NCBI GenBank assembly: GCA_003222635.1
Contig: QHWQ01000309.1
Span: 1 to 35,613 of the forward strand
From: Acidobacteriota bacterium
GTDB taxonomy: Bacteria > Acidobacteriota > Vicinamibacteria > Vicinamibacterales > UBA2999
DNA length: 35,613 nt
Reading direction: 5' to 3'
Shown here: one piece after another, positions 24,146-32,746 of the stretch
Numbering within the stretch: position 1 is the stretch's first letter
Layout: every line of letters begins with the position of its first letter
Translations under genes and position numbers: made by a program
The notes under the pieces: generated by a model
The model's input: only the letters and a program-made list of their open reading frames with translations
The model's database searches: none
Told to the model about the DNA's origin: nothing

Positions 24146-26929
24146 TCACTTCCTCCTTGTTGCCATCTGCAGATTGCGCCGCGCATCGTCGAACTCGGGA
24201 TCGATGGCGAGCGCCTGCTTGAATTCGTTCAGCGCGTCATCCATCCGTCCCGATGAGGCGAGCGCGATGCCGAGATTGTTGTGCGCTTCGGCTGAATCCG
24301 GATTCCACGTGAGCGCCTCGCGCAGCTGCCCGATCGCATCAGGATAGCGACGCGCCACCAGCAGATCGGTGCCGCGTTGATAATGCTCGACGAACGCGGC
24401 CTTGAGGATGGAATCGAGCTGCGCCGAATGCGGGACGACGGTGCCGAGGTAGCCGCTGCCCGCAATCGGCCGCCGGTCCGCGCCGGTCGCCACGGTTTGT
24501 CCCGGACCGACCGGAGGCGCCGTGTAGGCGAGCTCGAGCAGGGATAAATACGTGTCGAGCCCTTCGACGATCGGCGCGGGCCTGCCGGAGACGAAGCACG
24601 ACGGGCACCACGCGGCCACATGGTCGACGTCGATGAGCGACGGGGGAATCGCCTCGTTCAGCGGCAGCAACGACGTCCGCCCGTATTCCTGAATCGGATG
24701 ATCGTCGGTGACCGGCTCGACGCCGCGCGTCGCCTTCACCAGCGTCTGCGATGGCGCGACGAACATGCTGACGATGTCGCGGGGCGTGCCGAGCTCGACT
24801 CGCTGGAGGTCCATCTGGACCGCGGGCGCGCGGGCGAGCGCGGCGGCCAGGCGATGCGGATCGATTTCGTTGTGCGGGGCGGTCGTTCCCACGAGCAGCA
24901 GGTTCGATGACGCGCCGGAGAGCAGCACCGCGTTCGGGAACACATCGACGAACGAGCGCGTCATCGAGAGGATCATCGACTGCGGCACGCCGTAGGCCGG
25001 CAGCCACTGCGTCAGGTAGCCGTTCGGCTTCAGCCGCGCCCGGGCGCGTTGGTAGAACTCGGTCGTGTAGAGCGCGGCGACGCCGGCGTGCACGATCGGC
25101 GGCGGTTCGAGCGTGATGAGGTCGTACGCCTCGGACGATCGCATCTGCAGGTGATGACGGCCGTCGTTGATGTAGACCGCGACGCGCGGGTCGTGCAGCA
25201 CGTCGCCGTTGAAATCCTTGAAGTAGTCCGCGTGCTCCAGGATATGGCGCGAGAGATCGACGACCTCGACTCGTGTCACGGTGGGATGCAGCGTCGCCGC
25301 GTTCGCGGTGTTGCCGACGCCGAAGCAGAGCACGAGCACGCGTTCAGGGTTGTCGGCGAGCAGCAGCGGGACGTGCGCCATCGCGCGCATGTAGCGCTGC
25401 GAGAGCAGCTCGGTGGAGGACATCGGGTGACCGTTGGTGACGAGGACGCGCCCGCCATCAGGACCATCGGTCACGGCGACGAGCTCCGTGACACCCTCGC
25501 TGATCGTATAGGCGCGCTGCGGTGGAAAGAGCAGCGCGCGCGAGAGCAGGTAGTCGGATGGCAGCAGCAGCCATACCACGATGGCGACAATCGGAATCAC
25601 GATCGCCGCGGTCCGGCTAAAGCCGGACACTACTGGAACGGTAGCGTCCGCCTTCAGGCGGACCAACGGCGCGATCGCGAACGCCGCCGCGATCATCAAC
25701 ACCGTTGCGCTGCGCTGCATCCCGAGCATCGGCAGCAGCACGAATCCCGTGACGATCGATCCGCAGACCGCGCCGAAGGTGTTCGCGAGGTAGAGCAGCC
25801 CCGCGCGGCGGCCGACCGTCGCCTCCGCGCGCTGGATGATGGCGTTGGCGATCGGAAACGCGAATCCCATCAGCAGCGCCGGCAGGGAGACGACAAGCAG
25901 GATGGGGCGCGCGTTGAACCAGAAGTCATCGAACGCCGTGGGAGTCGTGTAGGCGCCCGCGGCGTCGCTGATGGTGCGCGCATTGACCGAGGCGAGCCCC
26001 GCGAGCGTCGAGACGATGAAGAGCACCTGCGCGGTGATCAGGATCTGCGCGGGCCTGTCGATGCGCTTCTGCACATACGCGCCAAGCAGCGAGCCGGCGC
26101 CCATCCCGAGCAGGATCATCGCGAGCAGCAGCGCGAAGACCGCGCGGAACTCGCCGAGGAGGATCGAGAAGTCTCGAAACCAGAGGATCTCCATGCCCAT
26201 GCCGGCAGCGCCGGTGAGCACGAGCGCCGCCGCGGCGGCAGTGACCGGGATGCGGGATCCGGGATCCGGGACCCGAAGGTTCTTTGGGATTTGGGGTTTG
26301 GGATTTGGGATTTGGGATTTGACGGCGAGCGCGCCGCTCGCCGTCGCGAGATTGAGTGCGACCGCGATCAACTGCGTGGCGCGAAGGCCGAACGACGGCA
26401 CGAGCGAGGAGTCGGTCAGGAAACATCCGAGCGCGGCGCCGAGCGTGTTCACGCCATACAGCCAGGCGATGCGGCGAGTGGACAGGTCCGCGCCGCGAAG
26501 CAGATGACGGATCAAGACGGTCAGCGTGCCGCCCATCAGCAGCGTGATCGGCGTCAGCAGCACGAGCGCGATCAGCGTGCGTGCCGCGTACGATCCGAAC
26601 GATAGGACGTACCAGCCGTCAGTGCCGCGCGTGTACGATGAAACGGCCGCTGACAACTCGCCGAGATCCGGCAACAGCGTCGAGATGCCGAGGCCGAGCA
26701 CGCCGATGGCGAACTCGAGCGATGCAAAGACGTGAACGAGCGAGTTCGGCCTCCGATCCGCCCACAGGCCCGCAAAGAGGCTCCCGATCCCCAGGCCGAG
26801 CATGAACACGGCCGTCACGATCGACGCGGAATAGATCGTGTTGCCGAAGACGTTGGCAAACACGCGCACCCACACCACCTCGTAGATCAGCGCGCTCGCG
26901 CCCGATGCAAAAAACAGCAGGTACAGCAT
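24146..26929 (-). CDS. fused membrane transporter-like / spermidine synthase-like protein with C-terminal TPR repeats
   Basis: N-terminal multi-TM region; RVLVLCFGVGNTANAATLHPTVTRVEVVDLSRHILEHADYF...INDGRHHLQMRSSEAYDLITLEPPP; C-terminal EAHNNLGIALASSGRMDDALNEFKQALAIDPEFDDARRNLQ. Confidence 0.88.
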   Translation of the reverse strand: MLYLLFFASGASALIYEVVWVRVFANVFGNTIYSASIVTAVFMLGLGIGSLFAGLWADRRPNSLVHVFASLEFAIGVLGLGISTLLPDLGELSAAVSSYTRGTDGWYVLSFGSYAARTLIALVLLTPITLLMGGTLTVLIRHLLRGADLSTRRIAWLYGVNTLGAALGCFLTDSSLVPSFGLRATQLIAVALNLATASGALAVKSQIPNPKPQIPKNLRVPDPGSRIPVTAAAAALVLTGAAGMGMEILWFRDFSILLGEFRAVFALLLAMILLGMGAGSLLGAYVQKRIDRPAQILITAQVLFIVSTLAGLASVNARTISDAAGAYTTPTAFDDFWFNARPILLVVSLPALLMGFAFPIANAIIQRAEATVGRRAGLLYLANTFGAVCGSIVTGFVLLPMLGMQRSATVLMIAAAFAIAPLVRLKADATVPVVSGFSRTAAIVIPIVAIVVWLLLPSDYLLSRALLFPPQRAYTISEGVTELVAVTDGPDGGRVLVTNGHPMSSTELLSQRYMRAMAHVPLLLADNPERVLVLCFGVGNTANAATLHPTVTRVEVVDLSRHILEHADYFKDFNGDVLHDPRVAVYINDGRHHLQMRSSEAYDLITLEPPPIVHAGVAALYTTEFYQRARARLKPNGYLTQWLPAYGVPQSMILSMTRSFVDVFPNAVLLSGASSNLLLVGTTAPHNEIDPHRLAAALARAPAVQMDLQRVELGTPRDIVSMFVAPSQTLVKATRGVEPVTDDHPIQEYGRTSLLPLNEAIPPSLIDVDHVAAWCPSCFVSGRPAPIVEGLDTYLSLLELAYTAPPVGPGQTVATGADRRPIAGSGYLGTVVPHSAQLDSILKAAFVEHYQRGTDLLVARRYPDAIGQLREALTWNPDSAEAHNNLGIALASSGRMDDALNEFKQALAIDPEFDDARRNLQMATRRK
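25611..25663. repeat. BIME-like pair of REP palindromes inside the CDS
   Basis: GTCCGGCTAAAGCCGGAC-A-CTAC-TGGAACG-GTAG-C-GTCCGCCTTCAGGCGGAC; translated in frame as VRLKADATVPVVSGFSRT. Confidence 0.88.
26247..26320. repeat. heptamer repeats inside the CDS (GGGATCC and GGGATTT families)
   Basis: GGGATGC GGGATCC GGGATCC GGGACCC GAAGGTT CTTT GGGATTT GGGGTTT GGGATTT GGGATTT GGGATTT; translated on minus as SQIPNPKPQIPKNLRVPDPGSRIP. Confidence 0.9.
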
Positions 26930-27042
26930 GCCCGCGGGAGGCTACAGCCTTCCCTACCTCCTTGACAAACCACGGCTGATGACGCAACGTGTGCGGGTTT
27001 CCATACGCCACATCCCCAGGTTGATCGAAGGAGATCAGAGGA

Positions 27043-29961
27043 ATGAATCGTCTCGTCATGACCGCGTTGGCTCTCGCGGTGCTGATTGGACTTGCGGCGC
27101 CCGCGCGCGCGCAGGTCGTCGGCCAGATTCAAGGTACCGTGACCGACGCGCAGGGCGCCGTGCTGCCCGGCGTGTCGTTGACCCTGCGGAACAGCGAAAC
27201 CGGCGCCGTGCGCACCAGCGTCAGCGAAGGCGACGGACAGTACCGCTTTGCCGGGCTGCAGCCCGGGACCTACGCCCTCAAGGCGGAGCTCCAGGGCTTT
27301 GCGACGGTTGACGTCGAACGCCTCACGATCAACATCGGTCTCCAGCTGCAGCAGGACCTCAAGATGCAGCTGCAGAGCCTGCAGGAAACCGTGACGGTCA
27401 CCGGCGAAGCGCCGGTCATCGAGGTGACGCGCACCGAGGTGGCGCAGGTGATCACGCAGGAGCAGATCGACACGCTGCCGATGGCCGACCGCCAGCCGGC
27501 GAGCCTCGTGCTGCTGCTCCCGGGCACCAACATGGACAACACGCAGGTGCGCCGCGCGCAGGCCAACATCGGCGCCGGCGGCATCAACAACCAGATGAAC
27601 GCGTACTTCCTCGACGGCGCCTCGAACTGGTCGACCAACTCGGGCCAGCAGCACGCGGAGATGCCGCAGCTCGCCATCCGCGAGTTCCGCGTGAACGTCG
27701 CGCAGGCCTCGGCCGAGCATGGCGGCAACGTCGCCGGGCTGGTGAGCATCGTCACGAGGAGCGGAACGAACCGCTTCAGCGGCGAGGCGCTCGAATACTT
27801 CAAGAACCAGAATCTGCAGGCGCGCGACAAGAACGCGGAAGACGTGGGCGCGCCCAAGCCGGACTACAAGCGCAACAACTGGGGACTCTCGCTCGGCGGT
27901 CCGGTCCTCAAGGACAAGCTGCACTTCTACAGCGCCATCGAATATCAGACGGAGAACAAGTCCTTTACCGTCAACACCGGCCAGCCGCGCTTCTACAGCG
28001 CGCTCGAAGGCGTCTTCCCGACCGACTACCGGCGCCACAAGTACTTCCTGCGCGGCGACTGGCAGATCAACCAGGCGCAGAGCCTGTTCGTCCGCTACGG
28101 CCGCGACTTCGAGCACATCGACTGCGAGGCATGCGGCGGGCTCAACGCGGCGTTCAGTCAGAGCTACGTCGAATCGCCGCGCGACACGACGGTCACCGGA
28201 CACACGTGGGTGATCAGCAATCGCGCGCTGAACGAGCTCCGGGTGCAGTACCCAGCCCGCCTCTGGAACGCGAACGGACCTCCGGGAACGCCTGTATGGG
28301 ACCGCCCGGGAGAATTTCCGGCGGAGCGATTCAACGGCTACACGCAGGTCTACAACTTCCCGAGCCTGCGCTGGGGATCGGCGACCGCGAGCCTGAACTT
28401 CACGAAGCGCTTCGAGGTCAAGGACGACTATTCGTACTCGGCCGGCAACCAGCAGTGGAAGTTCGGCGGCGGGTACGAACGCTACATCTCGCCGGAAGAC
28501 GTCGTCGCCAACCTCGGGACGTGGACGTTCTCGACCGACCAGTTCTTCGACGGCTCGGCGGCCGCGATCGCCGCGTTGAGGAACCCGGTCTCGTTCACCG
28601 CGTCGTTCCCCTCCACGGTGCGCAAGCTGCACAACTACTGGATGAACGGGTACGCGCAGGACGAGTGGAAGCCGATCAGCAACGTGACCGTCAACCTCGG
28701 CCTCCGCTACGACACCCAGTACCACTCGTTCAACAATCAGCTCGATTTCACGGGCCGCGAGGTGTTGAAGCAGCTGGTCGACCCGACGTCGCGGCACGAC
28801 AACAACAACTTCGGTCCGCGCGTCGGCGTGGCGTGGGACGTCACCAACGACACGAGGACGCTGGTGCGCGCGGCGTACGGACGGTTCTACCAGTACCTGC
28901 CGCAGGGCAGCCTGCGAAACGAGCTCGGCACGCTCCTGCAGAACAGCATCAGCATCACGAACCCCTCGTATCCGGATCCGTACGGCGGCCTGTCACAACA
29001 GGCGTTCGTGACGGTGTCGGCGCGGCCGAACGTCAACATTCTTGACGACAACATCCAGAACATGACGGGCGATACGGCGACCGGCGGCGTCTCCCGGCAG
29101 TTGATGCGCAACCTCGCGATTCACGTCGACGGTGTCTACACGAACCTGCGGCAGTTCGCGCGGACGCAGAACATCAACCAGCCGAGGCCCGCGTTCGACT
29201 TCACGACGCTCGACGCGGCGACGGCCGCGAAGATCGCCGCGTTCTCGACCGCGCAGCTCAACGCCGCGCGGCCGATGGCGAACTGGGGGAACATCGTCCA
29301 GCTGACGTCCAACGGCTGGAGCCACTATCGGGCGCTGTACGTGCGGCTCGACAAGCGGATGGCCAACCGCTACATGTATCTCGTCTCGTATACGAGGGAC
29401 TGGACGACCAATTCGGTCGACAACGTGTCGGACTTCTACCATCCAGACCTCGACACCGGGCCGAGCGGCCGGAAGCACACGCTGGTCGCGAGCGGCTCCG
29501 CGCGGCTGCCGTTCGATCTCACGTTCGGCGCGGTCTGGACCATTCGTACGGCGCTCCCGTACAGCGCGCTCTCGGGCGTCGATTTCACCGGCGACGGCAC
29601 GATCGATTTCGTCCCGGGGACGTCGCGCAATCAGGCAGGGCGCGACAGCGCGGGCACCGCGTTCGTGCTGCAGAAGGTCAACGAGTGGCGGGCGGTGCGC
29701 AACCTCGCGCCGATTCCGGCGAGCCAGCTGCAGAGCAGCGACTTCAACCGGTTCGACATCCGGTTGAGCCGCGCGCTGCAACTGGGCGGCGGCCGCAGCG
29801 TCGATCTGGTCGCACAGGTGATCAACCTCTTCGGACGCGACAACCTGATAGGCGGCACCGGCGGCACCTTCACCAACATTGCGCTCTCGAGCTCGTTCGG
29901 TAAGTACGCGGTCGCGGCGCCGCGTCAGGAAGCCGAAGTCGGTATTAGTTTTAAATTCTAG
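27043..29961 (+). CDS. TonB-dependent receptor with N-terminal carboxypeptidase-regulatory-like domain
   Basis: 972 aa; GQIQGTVTDAQGAVLPGVSLTLRN; ETVTVTGEAPVIEVTRTEVAQVITQEQIDTLP; ends EVGISFKF; RBS GAAGGAGATC. Confidence 0.93.
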   Translation: MNRLVMTALALAVLIGLAAPARAQVVGQIQGTVTDAQGAVLPGVSLTLRNSETGAVRTSVSEGDGQYRFAGLQPGTYALKAELQGFATVDVERLTINIGLQLQQDLKMQLQSLQETVTVTGEAPVIEVTRTEVAQVITQEQIDTLPMADRQPASLVLLLPGTNMDNTQVRRAQANIGAGGINNQMNAYFLDGASNWSTNSGQQHAEMPQLAIREFRVNVAQASAEHGGNVAGLVSIVTRSGTNRFSGEALEYFKNQNLQARDKNAEDVGAPKPDYKRNNWGLSLGGPVLKDKLHFYSAIEYQTENKSFTVNTGQPRFYSALEGVFPTDYRRHKYFLRGDWQINQAQSLFVRYGRDFEHIDCEACGGLNAAFSQSYVESPRDTTVTGHTWVISNRALNELRVQYPARLWNANGPPGTPVWDRPGEFPAERFNGYTQVYNFPSLRWGSATASLNFTKRFEVKDDYSYSAGNQQWKFGGGYERYISPEDVVANLGTWTFSTDQFFDGSAAAIAALRNPVSFTASFPSTVRKLHNYWMNGYAQDEWKPISNVTVNLGLRYDTQYHSFNNQLDFTGREVLKQLVDPTSRHDNNNFGPRVGVAWDVTNDTRTLVRAAYGRFYQYLPQGSLRNELGTLLQNSISITNPSYPDPYGGLSQQAFVTVSARPNVNILDDNIQNMTGDTATGGVSRQLMRNLAIHVDGVYTNLRQFARTQNINQPRPAFDFTTLDAATAAKIAAFSTAQLNAARPMANWGNIVQLTSNGWSHYRALYVRLDKRMANRYMYLVSYTRDWTTNSVDNVSDFYHPDLDTGPSGRKHTLVASGSARLPFDLTFGAVWTIRTALPYSALSGVDFTGDGTIDFVPGTSRNQAGRDSAGTAFVLQKVNEWRAVRNLAPIPASQLQSSDFNRFDIRLSRALQLGGGRSVDLVAQVINLFGRDNLIGGTGGTFTNIALSSSFGKYAVAAPRQEAEVGISFKF

Positions 29962-30075
29962 GGGGAAGGGAAAAGGGGGAAGGGGGAAGGGCGGGTCCAG
30001 TCGTCAGGATTCGGTTGCTTAGGCCTTAGGCCTACACCCCTGACCACTAGACCAGCCCTTCCCCCCAACCCCTGC
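29959..30075. repeat. GGGGAAG-type repeat with nested inverted repeats downstream of the receptor
   Basis: GGGGGAAGGGCGGGTCCAG (29982-30000) pairs with CTAGACCAGCCCTTCCCCC (30047-30065); inner GTCAGG/CCTGAC and TAGGCCT-T-AGGCCTA. Confidence 0.75.
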
Positions 30076-30108
30076 CCCCTAATCCCTGATCTGCGTAAGG
30101 AGACATCA

Positions 30109-31056
30109 ATGAGAGGGACACGCATCGCCACGTTCGCGCTCGCCTGCCTGGCCACAGGCGCACTCATCAGCGCGCAGACCGCGGGACCCGCGCCCGGCGA
30201 GTCGTTGAGCCAGAGCTATCGCGGCAGCCAGGCACGCAACGTCGAGTATCAGAAGATCGCGCCCTTCAAGGTGATGGACAACGTCTATTACGTTGGACCG
30301 GGCACGGTCTCGGTGTGGCTCGTGCCGACCAGCGCGGGGCTGATCCTGATCGACACCGCGCAGGAGCCGTACGTCGATACGGTGATCGACAACATCCGCA
30401 AGGTCGGCTTCGATCCGAAGAACATCAAGTACATCCTGCTCACGCACGGCCATCTCGATCACTTCGGCGGCGCCACGAAGATCAAGGCGCTCTCGGGCGC
30501 GCGTGTCGCGCTGACCGAGACGGACTGGAACTTCATGGCGACGCAGCAGGCCAACCAGATCAAGAACGGCCGCGGGCCGAAACCGGGTGACGAGGTGCCG
30601 GCCAAGGACATGGTGATCAAGGAAGGCGACACCATCACGCTTGGCGATACGAAGATCAAGGTGTACGTGCTGCCGGGCCACACGCCGGGATCACCCGCCT
30701 ACGAGTTCACCGCCTTCGACAAGGGCAAGGGCTACAAGGCGTTCGTCTTCGGCGGCCCGGGCCCGCGCAACGGCGTCGAGGGCGGCACCGAGTTCCTCCA
30801 GAGCATTGAGCGGCTCGAGAAGAACTTCACCGACGTGCAGGTGGCGCTCAACGTGCACAGCTATCTGAACAGCTACCCGTATCCGAACAACATGGGGATC
30901 CTGGAGCTGCGCGACGTCAAGGCGAAGAACCCGAACGGGCCGAATCCGTTCATCAACAACGCGCTCTGGCGTCAGTGGCTGAAGGACGCGCACGCCGGCG
31001 CGGTGAAGTACATCGCCGAGGAGAAGGCGAAGGCGCAGAAGGGACAGACGAACTAG
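30109..31056 (+). CDS. secreted MBL-fold metallo-hydrolase
   Basis: Signal peptide; LILIDTAQEPYVDTVIDNIRKVGFDPKNIKYILLTHGHLDHFGGATKI; VLPGHTPGSPAYEFT; RBS AAGGAG. Confidence 0.9.
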   Translation: MRGTRIATFALACLATGALISAQTAGPAPGESLSQSYRGSQARNVEYQKIAPFKVMDNVYYVGPGTVSVWLVPTSAGLILIDTAQEPYVDTVIDNIRKVGFDPKNIKYILLTHGHLDHFGGATKIKALSGARVALTETDWNFMATQQANQIKNGRGPKPGDEVPAKDMVIKEGDTITLGDTKIKVYVLPGHTPGSPAYEFTAFDKGKGYKAFVFGGPGPRNGVEGGTEFLQSIERLEKNFTDVQVALNVHSYLNSYPYPNNMGILELRDVKAKNPNGPNPFINNALWRQWLKDAHAGAVKYIAEEKAKAQKGQTN

Positions 31057-31058
31057 GA

Positions 31059-31131
31059 AATCCCAAATCCCAAATCCCCAAATCCCAAGGACCTCGGTTG
31101 AATCGCGACCGGTTCCTTGGGATTTGTTTTT
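31059..31131 (+). terminator. intrinsic terminator built from AAATCCC heptamers
   Basis: (AAATCCC)n ending AAATCCCAAGG (31080-31090) pairing with CCTTGGGATTT (31115-31125), followed by GTTTTTG. Confidence 0.75.
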
Positions 31132-31221
31132 GTACTTCGGTCTCGACGGCGCGCAACGTGTAGCTCCCGCAGCTCTGGTCGCGAATGCGATGGCGGCATC
31201 GAGCGCACCGAAGGCGGCGGG

Positions 31222-31246
31222 CCGCGCAGCTCACGGAGCTGCGCGG
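31222..31246. repeat. perfect 11-bp-stem palindrome in intergenic region
   Basis: CCGCGCAGCTC-ACG-GAGCTGCGCGG. Confidence 0.85.
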
Positions 31247-31316
31247 ATAGATCGAGGCCCGGTGGAGAACGCGTTTTTCCGCGTCGTCGAACCGGAGGCC
31301 GGGAGTGAATACGCGT

Positions 31317-32345
31317 CTACGGTTCGAGCGAGGCGATGTACGCGCTGATGGCGATCGCGTCGTCTTCGGTGAGCTTCTGGACGGGCACCTTCATGAACGC
31401 CGCGTTCGTGCCGGCGCGGGCGCCCTGCTGGAAGTCGTAGAGCGCGCGGCCGATGTAGCCGGGCGAGCGGCCGGCGATGGTCGGGACAATGACGTTCTTC
31501 AGCATCATGCCGCGCATGTCGGCGCCGTGGCACGTGCCGCACTTGGCGGCGGTGACGAGCGCTTCGCCTTTCTTCAGGCTCCCGATCGGCGCATACGCGA
31601 CGAAGCCCGAGCGCGGATTCCGCAGGATGTTCGTCTGATACGTGTCCTCGGGCATCTCGACGATGCGATTGCCGAGCGGAATCGTGTCGTTGCCCTCCTC
31701 CTTCAGGGCGAGGCCGTTGACGGTGAACGTGAACTTCGGCACGTCCTCCGATTCCACGACGCGCACCCACTTCGTGTATTTCATCGACGAGAAGTAGTCC
31801 GCCGCCGCCTGCGCTTCGGCATCCGTCAGGTTGCGCGCGATCGCCTGCATCTCGTATCCGTTTGCCTTGTTCGGATCGGCCGTGTGCCGCTTGCCCGACT
31901 TGAAGTCCGCGAGCTGCTGCAGGATGTAGTCGCGCGGCAGGCCCGAGACGCTGCCGTTCTGCATCAGCCCCTTGCCGTTCGGCAGATGACAGATGCCGCA
32001 CGCGCGCACGCCGTTGGCTTCCTTGCCGTGCGCGACGATGTCGGGCATCGGCGGGTGATCGGCGGGGAACCAGTCGGCCGGGTTGTAGCGCGCGTTGATC
32101 TGCGCGACGGTGTAGGTGCGATCGCTGCCCGCGAGCGTGCGCGGCATGTTGTTCGGATCCGTCGGCAGCCCGCCCGGGCGATCGCAGGGATCGGCGCGCT
32201 TCCCCTGGCACTTCTGCGTGTAGTCGCCCGGCATCGCGGGATACGCGATGTAGCCGTACGCCCAGAGCGGAATCGTGGTCATCTGCGCGCGCCCGACCAG
32301 CGATGCAGCTACGCACAACATTCCCACCAGCAGGACTCGTCGCAT
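31317..32345 (-). CDS. di-haem c-type cytochrome, secreted
   Basis: Signal peptide; ACGICHLPNGKGLMQNGSVSGLPRDYILQQLADFKSG and KCGTCHGADMRGMM (two CxxCH). Confidence 0.88.
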   Translation of the reverse strand: MRRVLLVGMLCVAASLVGRAQMTTIPLWAYGYIAYPAMPGDYTQKCQGKRADPCDRPGGLPTDPNNMPRTLAGSDRTYTVAQINARYNPADWFPADHPPMPDIVAHGKEANGVRACGICHLPNGKGLMQNGSVSGLPRDYILQQLADFKSGKRHTADPNKANGYEMQAIARNLTDAEAQAAADYFSSMKYTKWVRVVESEDVPKFTFTVNGLALKEEGNDTIPLGNRIVEMPEDTYQTNILRNPRSGFVAYAPIGSLKKGEALVTAAKCGTCHGADMRGMMLKNVIVPTIAGRSPGYIGRALYDFQQGARAGTNAAFMKVPVQKLTEDDAIAISAYIASLEP

Positions 32346-32351
32346 GACGCG

Positions 32352-32361
32352 AGTCTACACT
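32352..32361. promoter_or_regulatory. overlapping divergent -10 elements
   Basis: AGTCTACACT: plus-strand TACACT (32356-32361) 7 nt before ATG 32369; minus-strand TAGACT (32357-32352) 6 nt before ATG 32345. Confidence 0.5.
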
Positions 32362-32368
32362 AGGTGGG

Positions 32369-32746
32369 ATGGACGAACTGGACGTCTACGCGGCGATCGG
32401 CGAGGACGGATTCCGCCGCCTCATCGCCGCGTTCTACCGGCAGGTGCCGGGCGACGAGATTCTCGGACCGATGTACCCGGCGCGTGATCTCGCGGGCGCG
32501 GAGCAGCGGCTGTGCGACTTTCTGATCGGCCGCTTCGGCGGCCCGCAGCGCTACATCGAGCAGCGCGGCCATCCGCGGCTGCGGATGCGGCACATGCCGT
32601 TCGCGGTCAACCCCGCGGCGCGCGAGCGCTGGCTGCTGCTGATGACCAACGCGCTCGACGAAGTCACGCTTCCTCGTGAAGTCGATGCGTTGCTGCGTGA
32701 ATTCTTCGCCGGGGTATCGGCTATGCTCGTCAACCGTCCTGGTTAG
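32369..32746 (+). CDS. truncated haemoglobin (group II-like globin)
   Basis: LIAAFYRQVPGDEILGPMYPARDLAGAEQRLCDFLIGRFGGPQRYIEQRGHPRLRMRHMPFAVNPAARERWLLLM. Confidence 0.92.
   Translation: MDELDVYAAIGEDGFRRLIAAFYRQVPGDEILGPMYPARDLAGAEQRLCDFLIGRFGGPQRYIEQRGHPRLRMRHMPFAVNPAARERWLLLMTNALDEVTLPREVDALLREFFAGVSAMLVNRPG

Noticed and set aside
25049-26605. 518-aa plus-strand ORF
   Set aside because: Antisense to the spermidine-synthase-like gene, Arg/Asp/Gln-rich; no family features.
26887-28797. 636-aa minus-strand ORF
   Set aside because: Antisense to the TonB receptor and overlapping 26929; shadow ORF.
29962-30070. Possible tRNA-like fold
   Set aside because: Hairpins are concentric, not cloverleaf; no T-loop GGTTCRA or acceptor/anticodon arrangement.
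30109-31056. MBL protein as a beta-lactamase resistance gene
   Set aside because: HGHLDH motif and fold are shared by many MBL hydrolases; sequence alone does not support an antibiotic-resistance call.
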